Shown here: positions 16,493-25,336 of the stretch, in pieces | How the letters are laid out: each line of letters opens with the position of its first letter | How positions within the stretch are numbered: position 1 is the first letter of the stretch | DNA from: Pseudomonas denitrificans (nom. rej.) | GTDB taxonomy: Bacteria; Pseudomonadota; Gammaproteobacteria; Pseudomonadales; Pseudomonadaceae | Direction: 5' to 3' | DNA length: 64,000 nt | NCBI RefSeq assembly: GCF_008807415.1 | Contig: NZ_CP043626.1 | Location: 2,356,001 to 2,420,000, forward strand | The notes under the pieces: generated by a model | Told to the model about the DNA's origin: nothing | The model's database searches: none | Seen by the model: the letters and a program-made list of their open reading frames with translations, nothing else | Made by a program: the position numbers and the translations under genes

Positions 16493-17371
16493 ATGTACAA
16501 ACACGACTATGTCTTCCGCGGCCTGGGACTTTCGCTGTCCGGTCGCGGGCGTATCCCGGAAGCCCCGGGGCCGGATCGCTACCCGCTGATCATCGCCGTC
16601 CATGGCGGGACCTATTCGTCCCGCTACTTCGACGTACCCGGCTATTCCCTGCTGGACAAGGCCCACGCGCAGCAACTGCCGATCTTCGCCATCGATCGTC
16701 CCGGCTACGGCCTGAGCGCGGACTTCGCCGCCAATGCGCCGAGCGTCACCGATAATGCCGAGATCCTCGACTCGGCCATCTATGACCTCTGGCACAGCTA
16801 CGCGCACAAGGCCTGCGGCGTCGTCCTGATCGGCCACTCGATCGGCGCCGCCATCTGCGTCGCACTGGCAGCGCGGCAGCCCACCTGGCCGCTGCTGGGC
16901 ATCGCCATTTCGGGTGTCGGGCTGGACCCGGTCCCCGAGTCCAAGACGAAGTGGAACTCGGTGCCGGCCGAGCAGACCCTGGTCAGCGTTCCGCCCGAGG
17001 CCATGGACGGGTTCTTCTTCGGCCCGACCGGGACCTACGATCCGGCTGTCATGCCGCAAGCCAGTCACGCGGCAGGTGCTCCGGCGCCGCGCAGCGAACT
17101 GGTCGACATCGGCATGCACTGGCCCAGGCAGGTTGCCCAGCTGGCCGCGCAAGTCCGGGTTCCCGTGCACTACCGCCAGCCCGAGTTCGAGCACCTGTGG
17201 CCGGTCGACGAAGAGATCGTGCAGCGCTTCGCCCAAGCCTTCGTCAATTGCCCGGAGATGGACGCCGCCCTGCTCAAGGACGCGGGCCACTGCATCGACT
17301 TCCACCGTGTGGGCGAGGACTTCCAGCTGCAGCAACTGGCTTTTGCCCGGCATTGCGCGGCGCGCACCTGA
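16493..17371 (+). CDS. Alpha/beta-fold hydrolase
   Basis: A 292-aa alpha/beta hydrolase. The oxyanion-hole region is LIIAVHGGTYSSRYFD (about residues 32-47), the nucleophile elbow is GHSIG with Ser116, and a late catalytic His lies in DAGHCIDFH. Such enzymes in aromatic clusters often cleave C-C bonds of meta-fission products or esters of the starting compound. It follows the NTF2-fold gene on the same strand after 53 bases and ends at a strong terminator. ATG 16493 is preceded by CAGGAG and by a long CA motif, suggesting catabolite repression like the minus-strand genes. The substrate is unknown. Confidence 0.87.
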   Translation: MYKHDYVFRGLGLSLSGRGRIPEAPGPDRYPLIIAVHGGTYSSRYFDVPGYSLLDKAHAQQLPIFAIDRPGYGLSADFAANAPSVTDNAEILDSAIYDLWHSYAHKACGVVLIGHSIGAAICVALAARQPTWPLLGIAISGVGLDPVPESKTKWNSVPAEQTLVSVPPEAMDGFFFGPTGTYDPAVMPQASHAAGAPAPRSELVDIGMHWPRQVAQLAAQVRVPVHYRQPEFEHLWPVDEEIVQRFAQAFVNCPEMDAALLKDAGHCIDFHRVGEDFQLQQLAFARHCAART

Positions 17372-17386
17372 GTCGCCCGAAAACGA

Positions 17387-17419
17387 GGCCCTGGCAGCTT
17401 GCGCTGCCAGGGCCTTTTT
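17387..17419 (+). terminator. Strong rho-independent terminator, probably bidirectional
   Basis: A perfect 12-bp stem GGCCCTGGCAGC / GCTGCCAGGGCC with a TTGC loop, followed by TTTTT. On the minus strand the tail reads TCGTTTTC, so it may also end the module B transcript converging from the other side. Confidence 0.9.
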
Positions 17420-17428
17420 CATTGATCT

Positions 17429-18790
17429 TCAGAAATACAGCAGCGCTTCCACCATCGCTGTCAGTTGGGTGCGATCACGGCCATTACCGAACGGCCGGTC
17501 GTGCTCGCGGGCATCGAACCAGTCGTAACGTAGCTCCGGCCGCAGCGACAGATGCTTGCTCACGTCGTAGCGAAAGCCGGTGGTCACTGCATTGAAGTCG
17601 CCTCGAGCCGTGGTGGTGGGAAACAGCGTGAACCCGTCCGGATCGCTGAAGTGCTCGCCGCGCAGGGAGTACGACAGGTCAGGCCGGATCTGGTAGGTCA
17701 CCACCGCATTAGCCCCCCACCAGTGCGCTCCATCAAAGCCCGGGCCGTTGAGGATATCCACGGTGGTCGGTTTGCCATCACCATCCTGACGGCCATAGAC
17801 CAGCTCCGCGCCCATCGACCAGCGTTCATCGAACTTGTGCCAGCCGTTCAGCGAATGCTGCTGCCTGAGCTGGCCATCGGGGGAGATCAGCCGGGACGTC
17901 GGCGCCTGCACGTCCTTGGCGCTTTCATTCTCCTGGTTTCCCACCATGAACTCGTAGTCCACCCAGGTATTCATGTCAGCGGTCCGCCAGCGCAGGGCGC
18001 CAAACAAGGCCTTGTCATCGTTGTTGTCACGCAGGTTGCTCCAGCCCTGGGCGACACCCAGCTCCACGCCGAGCAGCCCTTGAGGGCCGTCGAGCAGCTT
18101 GGTACTGGCCATCACCCCGCTGACCGTCACCAGGTTGCTGACGAAGGCATACGTCCGGCTGGCGAACGGGTTGCGGGCCAGGCGGATGTTCGGCGGAATC
18201 TCGTAGCCGAAGGCCGGGCCGAATATCCCGGCCATGACGGTGAAGCCTCCGCCATAGGGCACGTACGCCGTCGCGGCCAGGTTGGGCATGGAGAGGAAGT
18301 TCTGCCGGTCGCGCCGGGCCTTCTCGGTATCGTCGTCACCCGGCGAGTTGGCGTCCCAGTGCATGTCCCAGCCGAACATGCGGGAGAACTGCGCGTTGCG
18401 CCCGTACACCGCTTCGACGGTAAAACCGAAGTCCGCCGTATCGGGGGCAGGCCCGGGCAAGGGCGTGATGCGCGGGATCAGATTGGCCTTCAACGGCTTG
18501 TCGACGAACAGGTGCAGGCTGCCCAGTTCGAAGCCTTCGTCGGAGAAGCCAGTGATAGGAAGATTACTGAGGCCGTCCTGGCGCTCGTCGTGGGTAGAGC
18601 GGTTGTTGCGGGAGTAGCCGACATCGAGCAGGAACGAGGTGGTGATGCCGTAGTCGCGTTGCAGCGAATCGCCGAACAGGCTGCGGAACAGCGCGCCTTC
18701 GGCGGGCTCGTCGGCCTGATCGGCGTGACAGTCGATAATCGCGAAGGCGGCCAGCACCGCACCCAGCGCTTTCACCCGGATGTTGTTCAT
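17429..18790 (-). CDS. Outer-membrane beta-barrel protein (BBP2-like), module B
   Basis: A 453-aa secreted barrel. The N-terminal signal sequence (about residues 1-22) is followed by alternating polar/aromatic strands and a C-terminal phenylalanine (EALLYF), the BAM recognition end. It is the intact paralogue of the frameshifted gene at 8983-10334; the two match along their full length with no large gaps. Last gene of the module B transcript, it converges on the alpha/beta hydrolase at a shared terminator. The likely role is substrate uptake across the outer membrane, inferred from context. ATG 18790 puts the signal peptide first and follows an AAAACAACAACAAG CA motif. Confidence 0.83.
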   Translation of the reverse strand: MNNIRVKALGAVLAAFAIIDCHADQADEPAEGALFRSLFGDSLQRDYGITTSFLLDVGYSRNNRSTHDERQDGLSNLPITGFSDEGFELGSLHLFVDKPLKANLIPRITPLPGPAPDTADFGFTVEAVYGRNAQFSRMFGWDMHWDANSPGDDDTEKARRDRQNFLSMPNLAATAYVPYGGGFTVMAGIFGPAFGYEIPPNIRLARNPFASRTYAFVSNLVTVSGVMASTKLLDGPQGLLGVELGVAQGWSNLRDNNDDKALFGALRWRTADMNTWVDYEFMVGNQENESAKDVQAPTSRLISPDGQLRQQHSLNGWHKFDERWSMGAELVYGRQDGDGKPTTVDILNGPGFDGAHWWGANAVVTYQIRPDLSYSLRGEHFSDPDGFTLFPTTTARGDFNAVTTGFRYDVSKHLSLRPELRYDWFDAREHDRPFGNGRDRTQLTAMVEALLYF

Positions 18791-18802
18791 GGATAGGGAC
18801 TC

Positions 18803-18815
18803 TTGTTGTTGTTTT
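18803..18815 (-). promoter_or_regulatory. CA motif before the module B barrel gene
   Basis: The minus strand reads GAAAACAACAACAAG about 12 bases before ATG 18790, nearly identical in sequence and position to that before the module A barrel. Confidence 0.55.
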
Positions 18816-18884
18816 CTGTCGTTGGCGTGAGGTCCGGCTTCCCTGCCGGCGCGGGCCTTCACCGACCCGCGAAGTTGCAGGAAC

Positions 18885-19262
18885 TCAGGTGTGGGTGGCG
18901 TGGAAGGCGCACTGCCGCCAGCCGCCCTCCCCGCGTATCCAGACCTGGGTGGCGTAGGCCTTCATCAGCCGCTCTTCGCCGCTTTCGCGCAGGACGATGG
19001 ACTGTTCCAGGCGACCGCTGGCGATGGCGGTATCGCCATGCACGCGCACGCTCATGTCGGCGCGCTCAACACTGAGGAAGTCGATGTGGTGGGCGACCAT
19101 CTCCAGGTACTGCAGCTTGTCGTCCACCTTGCCGGTGGCATGGACGTGCACCAGACCCTCATCGATCAACGCCGAGAGTGCCTGGAGGTCGCGGCGGACC
19201 AGGGCGCGGCAGCGCTCGTCCTCCAAACGGAGGATTTCCCGTTCGATGGCTTCAACCCGCAT
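18885..19262 (-). CDS. NTF2-fold (DUF4440/SnoaL-like) protein
   Basis: A 125-aa small protein of the NTF2-like superfamily: IEREILRLEDERCRALVRRD, the LSALIDEGLVHVHATG strand region and a late MKAYATQVWIRGEGGWRQCAFHATHT end typical of DUF4440/SnoaL-like proteins. It overlaps the end of the upstream FAH gene by 11 bases, so it is translated with it. Such proteins in catabolic operons may act as isomerases or be binding proteins; no catalytic residues can be assigned. It is distinct from the 191-aa NTF2-fold protein at 15864. Confidence 0.8.
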   Translation of the reverse strand: MRVEAIEREILRLEDERCRALVRRDLQALSALIDEGLVHVHATGKVDDKLQYLEMVAHHIDFLSVERADMSVRVHGDTAIASGRLEQSIVLRESGEERLMKAYATQVWIRGEGGWRQCAFHATHT

Positions 19263-20136
19263 GCTCGCCTCCCGGTGCGCGCTCGGCGCGAACGACGTTC
19301 TCGATAGCGCCCAGTTGGTCGATTTCCACCCGTACCCGGTCCCCCTCGCGCAGCCAGCGCGGCGGTTTGAAGCCGCCGCCAATGCCGCCGGGGGTGCCGG
19401 TGAAGATCACGTCGCCCGGCTCTAGGGTCATCACCTTGGACAGGTGCTCGACCTGCTGGTAGCAGTCGAAGATCAGCTCGCGGGTGTTGGAGTCCTGGCG
19501 CTGCTCGCCGTTGACGAAGCAGCGGATGCCCAGTTCGTGGGGGTTGCCCACTTCATCTGGGGTGACCAGCCATGGCCCGAAGGGGGCGTGGCCGTCGAAG
19601 GACTTGCCGAGGACGAACTGCGAGGTACGCAACTGCCAGTCGCGCACGCTTACATCGTTGCCCGCGCAGTAGCCGAAGATCACCTGCGGGGCCTGTTCGC
19701 GGGTGACGTGGCGGCAACGCTTGCCGATCACGAAGACCATCTCCGCCTCGTAGTCCAGCTGCTCCGAGACCTGCGGAAGGTCGATGCTGGCGAAGGGGCC
19801 ATTGGCCGCGGTGTTCATCATGGCGAACCACAGCTGGTCGGCCGGCGTAGCCATGCCCGACTCGGCAACGTGGTCGGCGTAGTTCAGGCCGATGCCGAGG
19901 ATCTTGCCCGGACGCGGCACCGGCGCCAGCAGGGTGATTTCCTCGAGGGCGAAGTCCGCTGGTTGGATCTGCGCCAGGCGACGCAACGGTTCCTGCCAGT
20001 GCTGCCACTCGCCGATCAGCCCGGTCATGTCGCGGGGAGCGGCGGACAGGTGGTCGGCAACGCGGATGACGCCATCGCCGGTCACTATGCCGACGCCCAC
20101 CAGGCCGCCGGGGGTCTTGAAGGTACAGAGTTTCAT
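19252..20136 (-). CDS. Fumarylacetoacetate hydrolase family protein (module B)
   Basis: A 294-aa FAH-fold enzyme with KILGIGLNYADHVAESG (about residue 75), the metal-binding DYEAEMVFVIG and DVIFTGTPGGIGGGFKPP. It shares these blocks with the module A FAH protein but is otherwise clearly divergent, so the two probably act on different intermediates. Hydrolysis of an acylpyruvate or related C-C bond is the most likely reaction. GAGGA precedes ATG 20136. Its end overlaps the NTF2-fold gene and its start follows the VOC dioxygenase by 10 bases, so it is firmly within the operon. Confidence 0.87.
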   Translation of the reverse strand: MKLCTFKTPGGLVGVGIVTGDGVIRVADHLSAAPRDMTGLIGEWQHWQEPLRRLAQIQPADFALEEITLLAPVPRPGKILGIGLNYADHVAESGMATPADQLWFAMMNTAANGPFASIDLPQVSEQLDYEAEMVFVIGKRCRHVTREQAPQVIFGYCAGNDVSVRDWQLRTSQFVLGKSFDGHAPFGPWLVTPDEVGNPHELGIRCFVNGEQRQDSNTRELIFDCYQQVEHLSKVMTLEPGDVIFTGTPGGIGGGFKPPRWLREGDRVRVEIDQLGAIENVVRAERAPGGEHAG

Positions 20137-20146
20137 GCTTGCTTCC

Positions 20147-20740
20147 TCATCCCAGCAGAGTGCGAGTACCGGTACCGGCGGTGCCCAGGCGGCACAGCTC
20201 GGCTTCGTTGGCGCCAGCGAGCCACAGCTCGACCATGGCGTCCGGGTCGAACTCCAGGCCGATGGGATCGTTGGCGAAGGTTTCGCTGTGGAAGAACGCG
20301 GCGGCATCGGCGGCGTTGCTGAAGTTGTCCACCTGCAACTCGATGTCGTTGCCCTCCGGGTCGCGGAAGTACAGCGAAGTGGTCGGGCCGTGGTTGATGC
20401 ACCAGTACGGCCGGATGCCCTCTTCCTTCAAGCGCAGGTAGGTGCGCAGCAGGTCGTCGATGCGCGCGTAGCTGTAGGCGATGTGATGCACGCCGGTGAC
20501 CTCGTCGGACTTCGGCGGCAGGTGCGGCATGTTGAAGAACGCCACGCGATGGTGCTCATCGTCGTAGGTGATGAAGGTGAGGATGTCGTCTTCGAACACC
20601 AGTTCGGCCTGGAACAGCTTGCGGTACCAGTCGACCATCGCCTTGCGGTCGGCGCAGCGGAATACCAGGTGCGCCATCTTCATCGGGACCACACGCTCGC
20701 CTGCGGCGATGGTGGGATTCCGGCTCGGGGAAACACTCAT
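20147..20740 (-). CDS. Small VOC-family (glyoxalase/dioxygenase-type) protein
   Basis: A 197-aa single VOC module pair. Candidate metal ligands are the His in KMAHLVFRC, the His pair in GVHHIAYSY and the Glu in NDIELQVDNF, the H-H-E set of extradiol dioxygenases. The size is below that of two-domain BphC enzymes, as in type I one-domain extradiol dioxygenases. It may cleave the diphenol made by the upstream two-component monooxygenase. It is followed 10 bases later by the FAH gene. ACAACAACAAGAAGGAG covers its ribosome-binding region. The start could also be the internal Met at about residue 20 or 22. Confidence 0.8.
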   Translation of the reverse strand: MSVSPSRNPTIAAGERVVPMKMAHLVFRCADRKAMVDWYRKLFQAELVFEDDILTFITYDDEHHRVAFFNMPHLPPKSDEVTGVHHIAYSYARIDDLLRTYLRLKEEGIRPYWCINHGPTTSLYFRDPEGNDIELQVDNFSNAADAAAFFHSETFANDPIGLEFDPDAMVELWLAGANEAELCRLGTAGTGTRTLLG

Positions 20741-20751
20741 TTCGGTTCTCC

Positions 20752-20764
20752 TTCTTGTTGTTGT
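20752..20764 (-). promoter_or_regulatory. CA motif overlapping the ribosome-binding site of the VOC gene
   Basis: The minus strand reads ACAACAACAAGAAGGAG just before ATG 20740. The AACAACAAGAA run adjoins the AGGAG. Confidence 0.55.
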
Positions 20765-22052
20765 CAGACCAGTACCCGGCGGAAGTCGCCGAGCAGCGTC
20801 GCCAGGTAGGCGAGGAATCGTCCGGCCTCGGCCCCATCCACTGCGCGGTGATCCCAGGACAGCGACAGCGGCAGTTGCAGGCGCGGCTGGAAGGAGTTGC
20901 CATCCCAGCGCGGTTGCAAGTCCGCGCGGCCGACGCCGAGGATCGCCACCTCGGGCGCGTTGATGATCGGGGTGAAGTGCCCGCCACCGATGCCGCCCAG
21001 CGAAGAAATGGAGAAGCAGCCGCCCTGCATCTGCGCCGGCGACAGCTTGCCGGCGCGGGCCAGTTGCGAGAGCTCGGCCATCTCCTCGGCCAGCGCGGCG
21101 ATGCCCTTGCGGTCGGCATCACGGATCACCGGCACCACGAGCCCGTTGGGGGTGTCGGCGGCAAAGCCGATGTGGAAGTAGTGCTTCTGCACAACCTCAT
21201 CCCCCTCCAGGCTCACGTTGAACTGCGGGAAGCGCTGCAATGCCGCCACGCAGGCCTTGATCAGGAAGGCCAGCAGGGTGACCTTGGCCTGCCCTTCGCG
21301 GGCCTCGGCGTTGAGCTGCACGCGCAGCCCTTCGAGATCGGTGACATCGGCCTGGCTGTGGTTGGTGACATGGGGAATGCTCACCCAGTTGCGATGCAGG
21401 TTCGCCGCCGAGATACGCTTGATCCGCGACAGGTTGCGGCGCTCGATGCGGCCGAACTGGGCGAAGTCCACCTGCGGCCAGGGCAGCAGGTCGAGTCCGA
21501 CGCCCAGCTTGCCGCTCGCCGCCGGCTGTTCCCGCTGCGCCTTGACGAAGGCCAGCACGTCCTCGCGCAACACCCGGCCGCTGGGGCCGGAGGCCGGCAC
21601 CTGGTCGAGGTCCACCGCCAGCTCGCGGGCCAGCTTGCGCACCGCGGGGCCGGCCAGCGCCAGTTGCGGCTTGCGCACGTGCTCGGCGCTGAGCGCCGGA
21701 ACGGTGGCGACAGGCACGGGTGACGCGCTGGGCGGAGTCGCCAACGCTGGCGGCTCAGCCGCGACGGGAGCTACCTCGGCAACGGGAGCAACCGGCGTAT
21801 CAGCGCCCTCCCCAGCCGGTTCGATATGGGCGATCACACTGCCCGGGAGACCTTGTCACCCGGCTTGATCAGCACCTCGCGAATGGTGCAGGACAAGGTG
21901 CTGGGCACATCCATCACTGCCTTGTCGGACTCGAGGACGATCAGTGGCTGCTCCACGCTGACCACGTCACCGGCCTTGATCAGCACCTCCACCACCGGCA
22001 GGTCCTTGAAGTCGCCGATATCCGGAACCATCAGTTGTTGCATGGCATTCAC
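20764..22052 (-). pseudogene. Pyruvate/2-oxoacid dehydrogenase E2 acyltransferase; apparent frameshift
   Basis: The two frames join into a 429-aa E2. The single N-terminal lipoyl domain has the lipoylated Lys44 in ESDKAVMD. A Pro/Ala linker follows, then the peripheral subunit-binding domain with VRKLARELAVDLDQV and GPSGRVLREDV. The C-terminal catalytic domain ends with the HRxxDG motif (WDHRAVDG). Reading breaks at the CCC run 21842-21844; one extra G on the coding strand gives VSRGSVIAHIEP and rejoins the frames. It follows E1 by 3 bases. It has one lipoyl domain, as in shorter PDH E2 proteins, so it is probably a dedicated second copy. No E3 gene is nearby, so the housekeeping lipoamide dehydrogenase must be used. 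Confidence 0.83.
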
Positions 22053-22055
22053 TCC

Positions 22056-24716
22056 TCAACGGTTCCAGGGCGCAGCGACGGTGGCGTCGATGGCGTAGCG
22101 CTCGCGGGCCTGGGCATGCTTGTCGCGGTCGATGCCGGCCAGCGCCGCCAGGGCGATGTGCTGGCGGTCCACCTCGAAGAAGCGGCGCAGAGCCGGACGG
22201 GTATCGCTGCGGCCGAAACCATCGGTACCCAGTGCGGTGCAGGGGGCTTGCAGATAGGGGGCGATCAGTTGCGCATAACCGCGCACGTAGTCGCTGGCGG
22301 CCACCACCGGGACGTTGCCGGGCAGACAAGCCTGCAGGTGGCTGCGCACTTCATCTCCCGCGCCGAACAGTTGCTGGCGCTCGACTTCTCGGGCCTCGCG
22401 GGCCAGTTCCGAGAAGCTGGTGACACTCCAGATCTCGCTGGCCACGCCCCAGTCCTCGGCAAGAAGCTCCGCGGCGGCGATGACCTCGCGCAGGATCGCG
22501 CCGGAACCTAGCAGGCGAACGGCGGGAGCACCCTCCCCGCGCGTGTCGAACAGGCGCATACCTTTGATCACATCGGCATGCTGCGCGGCGTCCAGCGGAG
22601 CCTGCACATAGTTCTCGTTGTTCACCGTCAGGTAGTAGAACTCGTCGTGCTGCTCCTCGAGCATGCGCCGGCCGCCGTGATCGATGATCACCGCCGCCTC
22701 GCTGGCGAAGGCCGGGTCGTAGGCGCGGCAATTGGGCACCGTGGCGGCGATCATCTGGCTGGTGCCGTCCTGGTGTTGCAGGCCTTCGCCCGCCAGGGTG
22801 GTGCGCCCAGCAGTGGCGCCGATGAGGAAGCCGCGGGCGCGCTGGTCGGCGGCGGCCCAGATGAGATCGCCGACGCGCTGGAAGCCGAACATCGAGTAGT
22901 AGATGTAGAACGGCAGCATGGGCACGCCGTTGACGCTGTAGGAGGTGGCCGCCGCGACCCAGGAGGAAATCGCCCCGGCCTCAGTGATGCCTTCCTCCAG
23001 CAACTGGCCGTCGCGTGCCTCCTTGTAGTAGAGCATCGCGCCGGCGTCCTCGGGCTCGTAGAGCTGGCCCGCTGGCGAATAGATACCGATCTGGCGGAAC
23101 AGGTTGGCCATGCCGAAGGTGCGCGCCTCGTCGGCGACGATGGGCACGATGCGCGGGCCGAGCTGTTTGTCCTTGAGCAGGTTGGAGAACAGCCGGACCA
23201 CCGCAGTGGTGGTGGAACTCTCGCGCTCGTCCGGTTGCAGGGCGAACTGCGCGTAGCTTTCCAGCGGCGGCAGTGCCAGTGACTCGGCGCGACCGACGCG
23301 ACGCGGCAGGTAGCCGCCCAGTGCCTCGCGGCGTTCGCGCAGGTAGCGCAGTTCTGGGCTGTCCGGCGCCGGTTTGTAGAAGCGCATTTCTTCCAGGGCT
23401 TCGTCGTCCAGCGGCAGGGCGAAACGGTCGCGGAAGGCCTTGAGCGCTTCGATATCCAGCTTCTTCTGCTGGTGCGAGGTGTTGCGCGACTCGCCGGCCT
23501 GACCCATGCCGAAGCCTTTCTTGGTCTTGGCCAGGATCACCGTCGGCCGGCCATCGTGGGCTTTGGCGGCGGCGAAGGCTGCGTGCAGTTTGCGGAAGTC
23601 GTGACCGCCGCGGCGCAGGCCATCGATTTCCTCCGGGCTCATGTGCGAGACCAGCGCCTGAAGCTCCGGGTCGAGGTCGAAGAAGTGCGCTCGGTTGTAG
23701 TTGCCGTCGTTGGCGCCCAGTGTCTGGTACTGGCCGTCGACGGTATGGGCGAAGCGGCGCAACAGCACGTGGTTGCGGTCACGGGCGAAAAGCGCGTCCC
23801 AGTCCGAGCCCCAGACCACCTTGATGACGTTCCACCCGGCGCCGCTGAACAGCGCTTCGAGTTCCTGGATGATCTGGCCGTTGCCGCGTACCGGGCCGTC
23901 CAGGCGCTGCAGGTTGCAGTTGATCACGAAGGTCAGGTTGTCGAGCTTCTCCCGTGCGGCCAGGGACAGCGCGGCCAGGGACTCCGGCTCATCCATCTCG
24001 CCGTCGCCATACACACCCCAGACGTGACGCTGGGCGGTGTCGGCGATGCCGCGGTGCTCCAGGTAGCGAAGGAAGCGCGCCTGGTAGATCGCGCTGATCG
24101 GGCCGATGCCCATGGAGCCGGTGGGGAACTGCCAGAAGTCCGGCATCAGCCACGGGTGGGGGTAAGAGCACAGGCCGCCGCCGTCCACCTCCTGGCGATA
24201 GCGCTGCAACTGATCTTCGCCCAGGCGGCCTTCGAGGAAGGCACGGGCGTAGACACCTGGCGCGGAGTGAGGCTGGAAGTACACCAGGTCGCCCTTGCCG
24301 GCCTCGCTGTCGGCGCGGAAGAAGTGGTTGAAGCCGACCTCGAAGATCTCGGCGGCCGAGGCATAGCTGGCGATGTGGCCGCCCAGCTCGCCGTACGCCT
24401 TGTTGGCGCGGGCCACCATGGCCAGGGCGTTCCAGCGGATGATCGAGGTGATGCGCTCCTCCATGGCCAGGTCGCCGGGAAAGGCCGCCTGCTGCTCCAG
24501 GGGGATGCTGTTCTGGTACAGCGAATAGGGATGCGCCGAGGGGCGCACGCCCAGATGGCTGGCGTGCTCGGCGAGACGTTGCAGGAGGAAGTCGACGCGC
24601 TCGCCGCCGGCGCTACGCGCCACGGCTTCCAGGGCGTCGAGCCACTCGTGGGTTTCCTGGCGATCGCTGTCCTGTTCGCCACGCTCGCTGGGTAATTCTT
24701 GGATCTTGGCTGTCAT
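22056..24716 (-). CDS. aceE: Pyruvate dehydrogenase E1, homodimeric type
   Basis: An 886-aa homodimeric PDH E1, the usual length of AceE. The thiamine-diphosphate site shows VYGDGEMDEPESLAAL, the GDG...N motif ending at FVINCNLQRLDG. Other family blocks are GHIASYASAAEIFEVGFNHF near the N-terminus and TAGRTTLAGEGLQHQDG in the C-terminal half. It decarboxylates pyruvate and loads acetyl groups on E2, encoded immediately downstream. Its place between aromatic monooxygenase and ring-cleavage genes suggests pyruvate released by the pathway is turned to acetyl-CoA on the spot. A modified 2-oxoacid substrate is possible and not excluded by sequence. Confidence 0.93.
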   Translation of the reverse strand: MTAKIQELPSERGEQDSDRQETHEWLDALEAVARSAGGERVDFLLQRLAEHASHLGVRPSAHPYSLYQNSIPLEQQAAFPGDLAMEERITSIIRWNALAMVARANKAYGELGGHIASYASAAEIFEVGFNHFFRADSEAGKGDLVYFQPHSAPGVYARAFLEGRLGEDQLQRYRQEVDGGGLCSYPHPWLMPDFWQFPTGSMGIGPISAIYQARFLRYLEHRGIADTAQRHVWGVYGDGEMDEPESLAALSLAAREKLDNLTFVINCNLQRLDGPVRGNGQIIQELEALFSGAGWNVIKVVWGSDWDALFARDRNHVLLRRFAHTVDGQYQTLGANDGNYNRAHFFDLDPELQALVSHMSPEEIDGLRRGGHDFRKLHAAFAAAKAHDGRPTVILAKTKKGFGMGQAGESRNTSHQQKKLDIEALKAFRDRFALPLDDEALEEMRFYKPAPDSPELRYLRERREALGGYLPRRVGRAESLALPPLESYAQFALQPDERESSTTTAVVRLFSNLLKDKQLGPRIVPIVADEARTFGMANLFRQIGIYSPAGQLYEPEDAGAMLYYKEARDGQLLEEGITEAGAISSWVAAATSYSVNGVPMLPFYIYYSMFGFQRVGDLIWAAADQRARGFLIGATAGRTTLAGEGLQHQDGTSQMIAATVPNCRAYDPAFASEAAVIIDHGGRRMLEEQHDEFYYLTVNNENYVQAPLDAAQHADVIKGMRLFDTRGEGAPAVRLLGSGAILREVIAAAELLAEDWGVASEIWSVTSFSELAREAREVERQQLFGAGDEVRSHLQACLPGNVPVVAASDYVRGYAQLIAPYLQAPCTALGTDGFGRSDTRPALRRFFEVDRQHIALAALAGIDRDKHAQARERYAIDATVAAPWNR

Positions 24717-24815
24717 GCTCGTTCGCTCGATCAGTGTTCGCGGGCGCGAGTCGCCCTGCGGCGCCCCTGGTCAGGGCGCCGTGGAGTTCGCGCGGTCAAT
24801 CGTTTCGGCTGGGCT

Positions 24816-25322
24816 TCACCAGCCTTCGTGGCAAGCGCTCCATTCGGCGCCCGGCGATCGGGCATGCACCTGGTGGTAGCGACCGCTGTAGAACAACAGC
24901 GGCTTGCGCTGCTCACCGATGCGCAGGTGCTCGACTTCGCCGATGTACAGCTGGTGGTCGCCGGCCGGGTGCACATCCACCGTGCGCGCCACCAGTTGCA
25001 CCAGGCTGCCTTCCAGCAGCGGTGTGCCCAGTTGCTCGCAGAACGGCAGGTCCAGCCCTTCCTCCGGGCGCCCACCGAAATGCGCGCTCAGCGGCCTCTG
25101 GGTCTCGGCGAGGAAGTTGACGCCGTAGCGCACGCCCTCCTTCACCCACTGGTTGAAGCGCGAAGCGTTGCGCACCGAGACCAGGATCAGCGGCGGGTCC
25201 AGAGACACCGACATGAAGGCGTTGGCAGTCATGCCCGCCGGCTCGCCGTCGGCGACGTAGGTCACCACGGTGACGCCGGTGGCGAACTGGCCCATCACCG
25301 AACGCAGGAGTTTGGGGTCCAT
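24816..25322 (-). CDS. Flavin reductase, HsaB/HpaC-like
   Basis: A 168-aa flavin reductase domain protein. It starts MDPKLLRSVMGQFATGVTVV and contains GMTANAFMSVSLDPPLILV, the FMN/FAD-binding core of the HpaC/HsaB family, then GVNFLAETQ. It supplies free reduced flavin to a partner oxygenase. The partner is almost certainly the HsaA-like protein encoded 14 bases upstream in the same operon. GGAGGCGCCGCC precedes ATG 25322. Family assignment is confident; cofactor preference (FMN or FAD) cannot be told. Confidence 0.9.
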   Translation of the reverse strand: MDPKLLRSVMGQFATGVTVVTYVADGEPAGMTANAFMSVSLDPPLILVSVRNASRFNQWVKEGVRYGVNFLAETQRPLSAHFGGRPEEGLDLPFCEQLGTPLLEGSLVQLVARTVDVHPAGDHQLYIGEVEHLRIGEQRKPLLFYSGRYHQVHARSPGAEWSACHEGW

Positions 25323-25336
25323 GGCGGCGCCTCCGG

